Shown here: positions 5,816 through 7,878 of the stretch, one piece after another | How the letters are laid out: each line of letters opens with the position of its first letter | Numbering within the stretch: position 1 is the first letter of the stretch | Source of the DNA: Bifidobacterium sp. | GTDB lineage: Bacteria; Actinomycetota; Actinomycetes; Actinomycetales; Bifidobacteriaceae | Direction of reading: 5' to 3' | DNA: 7,878 nt | Assembly (NCBI GenBank): GCA_022739095.1 | Contig: JAIJEI010000087.1 | Coordinates: forward strand, 1 to 7,878 | Translations under genes and position numbers: made by a program | Notes under the pieces: generated by a model | Told to the model about the DNA's origin: nothing | Seen by the model: the letters and a program-made list of their open reading frames with translations, nothing else | The model's database searches: none

Positions 5816-6874
5816 ATGACAGTTAAGATTGGTATCAACGGCTTCGGTCGCATTGGTCGTCTCGCCTTCCGTCGCATCTTCGAGCTGCAGGCTCGCGGCG
5901 GCCAGGCTGGTGACATTGAAGTTGCCGCCATCAACGATCTGACCACCCCGGCTACCCTGGCCTACCTGCTGAAGTACGACAGCACCCACGGCACCTTCCG
6001 TCATGACGATGGCACTCCGGTTGACGTCAAGGCCACCGAAGACTCCATCGTCGTCGACGGCAAGGAATACAAGGTCTACGCCGAGAAGGACGCCAACAAC
6101 ATTCCGTGGGTCAAGAACGACGGTGTTGAGTACGTGCTCGAGTGCACCGGCTTCTACACCTCCGCCGAGAAGTCCCAGGCTCACATCAACGCTGGCGCCA
6201 AGAAGGTCCTGATCTCCGCCCCGGCCAAGGATGACACCACCCCGACCGTCGTGTTCGGCGTGAACCACGACATCCTCAAGGCTTCCGACGTGATCGTCTC
6301 CGCCGGCTCCTGCACCACCAACTCCATGGCCGCCATGGTCAAGCTGCTGGACGAGAAGTTCGGCATCAAGGCCGGCTTCATGACCACCATCCACGCCTAC
6401 ACCGGCACCCAGATGCTGCTCGATGGCCCGCGTGGCACCAAGACCGGCCGCAACCTGCGCGCCGCCGCCATCAACACCATCGCCCACTCCACCGGCGCCG
6501 CCAAGGCCATCGGCAAGGTCGTTCCGTCCGTGAACGGCAAGCTGCAGGGCCATGCCCAGCGCGTCCAGGTTCCGGACGGCTCCGTCACCGAGCTGACCAC
6601 CGTTCTGAACACCGAGACCACCGCCGACGAGATCAACGAAGCCTTCAAGGCTGCCTTCTCCGACACCGACTACTACGGCTACAACGATGAGGGCATCGTC
6701 TCCTCCGATATCCTCGGCGACACCCACGGTGGCGTGTTCGACCCGACCCAGACCGACGTCAACACCATTGATGGCGTGACCCTGGCTCGCACCGTGTCCT
6801 TCTACGACAACGAGTACGGCTTCACCTCCAACATGATCCGTACCCTGCTGTACTTCGCTGAGATCTCCGAGTGA
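5816..6874 (+). CDS. gap: glyceraldehyde-3-phosphate dehydrogenase
   Basis: A 352-residue NAD-dependent enzyme that oxidises and phosphorylates glyceraldehyde 3-phosphate to 1,3-bisphosphoglycerate. In bifidobacteria it serves the lower part of the fructose-6-phosphate phosphoketolase (bifid) shunt. The nucleotide-binding NGFGRIGRLAFRR is at 8-20, the catalytic Cys166 is in SAGSCTTNS, the partner His193 is in TTIHAYTGTQ, and the phosphate-binding region includes DGPRGTKTGRNLRAAA and STGAAKAIGKVVP. The C-terminus carries WF-equivalent YDNEYGFTSNM. The start at 5816 is chosen for MTVKIGINGFGRIG and AGAGGA seven bases upstream. An upstream ATG at 5765 would add 17 unrelated residues. Codon use is extremely biased toward C-ending codons, marking very high expression. 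It has its own promoter and palindrome upstream and a strong hairpin downstream. Confidence 0.98.
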   Translation: MTVKIGINGFGRIGRLAFRRIFELQARGGQAGDIEVAAINDLTTPATLAYLLKYDSTHGTFRHDDGTPVDVKATEDSIVVDGKEYKVYAEKDANNIPWVKNDGVEYVLECTGFYTSAEKSQAHINAGAKKVLISAPAKDDTTPTVVFGVNHDILKASDVIVSAGSCTTNSMAAMVKLLDEKFGIKAGFMTTIHAYTGTQMLLDGPRGTKTGRNLRAAAINTIAHSTGAAKAIGKVVPSVNGKLQGHAQRVQVPDGSVTELTTVLNTETTADEINEAFKAAFSDTDYYGYNDEGIVSSDILGDTHGGVFDPTQTDVNTIDGVTLARTVSFYDNEYGFTSNMIRTLLYFAEISE

Positions 6875-6920
6875 GCCACTGCGGTCTAGGCCGCTACGGT
6901 TCGTTTGAGAACTAAGCTGT

Positions 6921-6947
6921 GAGACCCCCGCCTTGTGCGGGGGTCTC
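6921..6947 (+). terminator. gap transcription terminator hairpin
   Basis: A perfect 11-bp stem (GAGACCCCCGC with GCGGGGGTCTC) around a 5-nt loop, starting 46 bp after the gap stop. The stem is very stable, but only TTCGT follows, without a T-run, so termination may be incomplete or of the hairpin-only kind described in actinobacteria. A smaller GCGG/CCGC repeat lies just upstream at about 6880-6894. Confidence 0.72.
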
Positions 6948-6967
6948 TTCGTAGTAGAACGGTAATC

Positions 6968-7477
6968 ATGGCAAAGAAAAGCAAGCATGATAAGGGCGCG
7001 GGTTCCACTCCGGCGACCGTCCAACTGGAGAAGGCGGGCGTGGAATTCCATGTATACGAATACGAGCACTCCAATGACCATATGGATGACGGCTACGGCG
7101 TGGAGGCGGCCACCAAGCTCGGCTTCGACGAGCATCAGGTGTTCAAGACGTTGATGGCAGACACCGGTTCGGAGCGTGTGGTAGGCGTGGTACCGGTCAG
7201 CGGACATATGGATCTGAAGGCCTTGGCCGCAGTCGTGGGCGCCAAGAATGCCTCTATGGCCGATCCTAAAGTGGCGATGCGTGAATCCGGTTATGTGGTC
7301 GGCGGTATATCACCGTTGGGCCAGAAAACGCATCATAAGACCGTGCTGGATGAAAGCGCATTGCAATTCGATCGGATTCTGGTCTCCGGCGGCAAACGCG
7401 GACTGTCGGTGGGCGTGAATCCGCAAGACCTGCTGAAGGTATTGAACGCCGTTGCCGCACCAATCGGCACGTGGTGA
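6968..7477 (+). CDS. ybaK: YbaK/EbsC-family aminoacyl-tRNA deacylase
   Basis: A 169-residue protein of the YbaK branch of the ProX superfamily, which hydrolyses mischarged aminoacyl-tRNA such as Cys-tRNA(Pro). The essential lysine region is FDEHQVFKTLMAD (Lys60). Further family signatures are VVPVSGHMDLKALA (75-88), ADPKVAMRESGYVVGGISPLG (98-118) and LDESAL near 128. The ATG at 6968 gives MAKKSKHDKG. A GTG at 6935 in the same frame lies inside the gap terminator stem and is rejected. No clear Shine-Dalgarno is visible, and the ATG is only 20 bases past that hairpin. Expression may come from gap readthrough or from a very short or leaderless transcript. The exact substrate cannot be read from sequence. 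Confidence 0.88.
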   Translation: MAKKSKHDKGAGSTPATVQLEKAGVEFHVYEYEHSNDHMDDGYGVEAATKLGFDEHQVFKTLMADTGSERVVGVVPVSGHMDLKALAAVVGAKNASMADPKVAMRESGYVVGGISPLGQKTHHKTVLDESALQFDRILVSGGKRGLSVGVNPQDLLKVLNAVAAPIGTW

Positions 7478-7481
7478 CGGA

Positions 7482-7528
7482 ATCAGCTTTCAGCTGATGC
7501 TGACGCTCCCGCAATCCTCACGGATTGC
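7482..7528. terminator. two hairpins between convergent ybaK and ispH
   Basis: ATCAGCT-TTC-AGCTGAT (7482-7498) is a perfect 7-bp stem with a 3-nt loop. GCAATC-CTCACG-GATTGC (7511-7528) is a 6-bp stem. They fill the 68-bp space between the two convergent stops. Neither has a T-run on either strand, so a shared bidirectional terminator is likely but unproven. Confidence 0.4.
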
Positions 7529-7545
7529 TCGGAAGGCCAAGTTCC

Positions 7546-7878
7546 TCACCGCTTCCTGCGCAACTCCGCCGGCAGCACGAAGTGCATGTTCTCCTTGATG
7601 GTTTCGACGGACTTCATGCCGGTGAAGCCCAGCTGCTGCAATGCATCAATCACGCCGGACACCAGTTCGTCCGGTACGGAGGCACCTGAGGAGATACCTA
7701 CAGATTCCAGACCCTCGAACCATGCCGGGTCAAGCTCGCTGGCATCATCCACGCGATACGCTTTGCCGCGCTCCCCCAGGCCCTCCTGCGCCACCTCCAT
7801 CAGTCGCACGGAATTCGAGGAGTTGGCCGATCCGACAATCACCACGCAATCGGACTGCTGGGCCACCAGTTTGACCGC
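7546..7878 (-). CDS. ispH: 4-hydroxy-3-methylbut-2-enyl diphosphate reductase, C-terminal part
   Basis: The last 110 residues of IspH (LytB), the iron-sulfur enzyme that ends the non-mevalonate isoprenoid pathway by reducing HMBPP to isopentenyl and dimethylallyl diphosphate. The frame stays open through the right edge (AVKLVAQQSD), so the gene begins outside the window; the GTG at 7866 is an internal valine. Visible signatures are VVIVGSANSSNSVRLMEVA, with the substrate-binding NSSNS, then SVGISSGASVPDELV and ENMHFVLPAELR. The iron-sulfur cysteines fall upstream of the visible part. It converges on ybaK, with 68 bp between the two stops. Confidence 0.95.
   Translation of the reverse strand, partial: AVKLVAQQSDCVVIVGSANSSNSVRLMEVAQEGLGERGKAYRVDDASELDPAWFEGLESVGISSGASVPDELVSGVIDALQQLGFTGMKSVETIKENMHFVLPAELRRKR

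Noticed and set aside
5636..7207. A 523-codon open frame on the minus strand across gap and into ybaK.
   Set aside because: It is the mirror of the strongly biased gap codons. Its product is a Gly/Val/Asp/Leu-rich shadow, and gap and ybaK are unmistakable on the other strand.
1..7878. CRISPR arrays, insertion sequences, att sites, tRNA or rRNA genes.
   Set aside because: I saw no repeat-spacer pattern, transposase, flanking repeats or RNA-gene signature. The tyrosine recombinase is of the housekeeping Xer type.

Overview
The window reads as the chromosome of a Bifidobacterium, probably of the B. longum group. This rests on the protein character and codon use (G/C-rich third positions, an extremely biased gap gene), not on a database search. 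I see no phage, transposon, CRISPR array, tRNA or rRNA. Most of it is ordinary core genome. The interest lies in a structured leader ahead of infC and in two decayed genes.

Layout, left to right. Positions 70-2610 hold minus-strand genes: a GntP-type permease reduced to remnants, an intact glycerate kinase, and a XerD-type tyrosine recombinase. A further gene may begin at the left edge. A strong hairpin terminator (2772-2804) separates these from the infC-rpmI-rplT operon (minus, 2853-4174), which encodes initiation factor IF3 and ribosomal proteins L35 and L20. IF3 has no standard start codon and apparently begins at ATC. Its leader (about 4178-4365) contains a 15-nt long-range helix, three hairpins inside it, a competing local hairpin, and a sequence able to mask the infC ribosome binding site. 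This resembles an L20-type autoregulatory element in its layout.

From 4471 to 4849 lies a frameshifted minus-strand gene remnant with its own hairpin downstream. Then come plus-strand genes: thiamine pyrophosphokinase (4851-5576), a 239-bp control region with a 14-bp LacI-type palindrome and a promoter, glyceraldehyde-3-phosphate dehydrogenase gap (5816-6874) with a strong hairpin terminator, and a YbaK-family aminoacyl-tRNA deacylase (6968-7477). The C-terminal part of ispH enters convergently from the right edge.

Functional links are modest. infC-rpmI-rplT is a translation operon. gap is central to sugar catabolism and carries the expected control signals. The glycerate kinase appears to have lost its adjacent permease, so it would need glycerate from another importer or an internal source. 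I found no convincing new multi-gene system; the infC leader is the best candidate for something worth describing.
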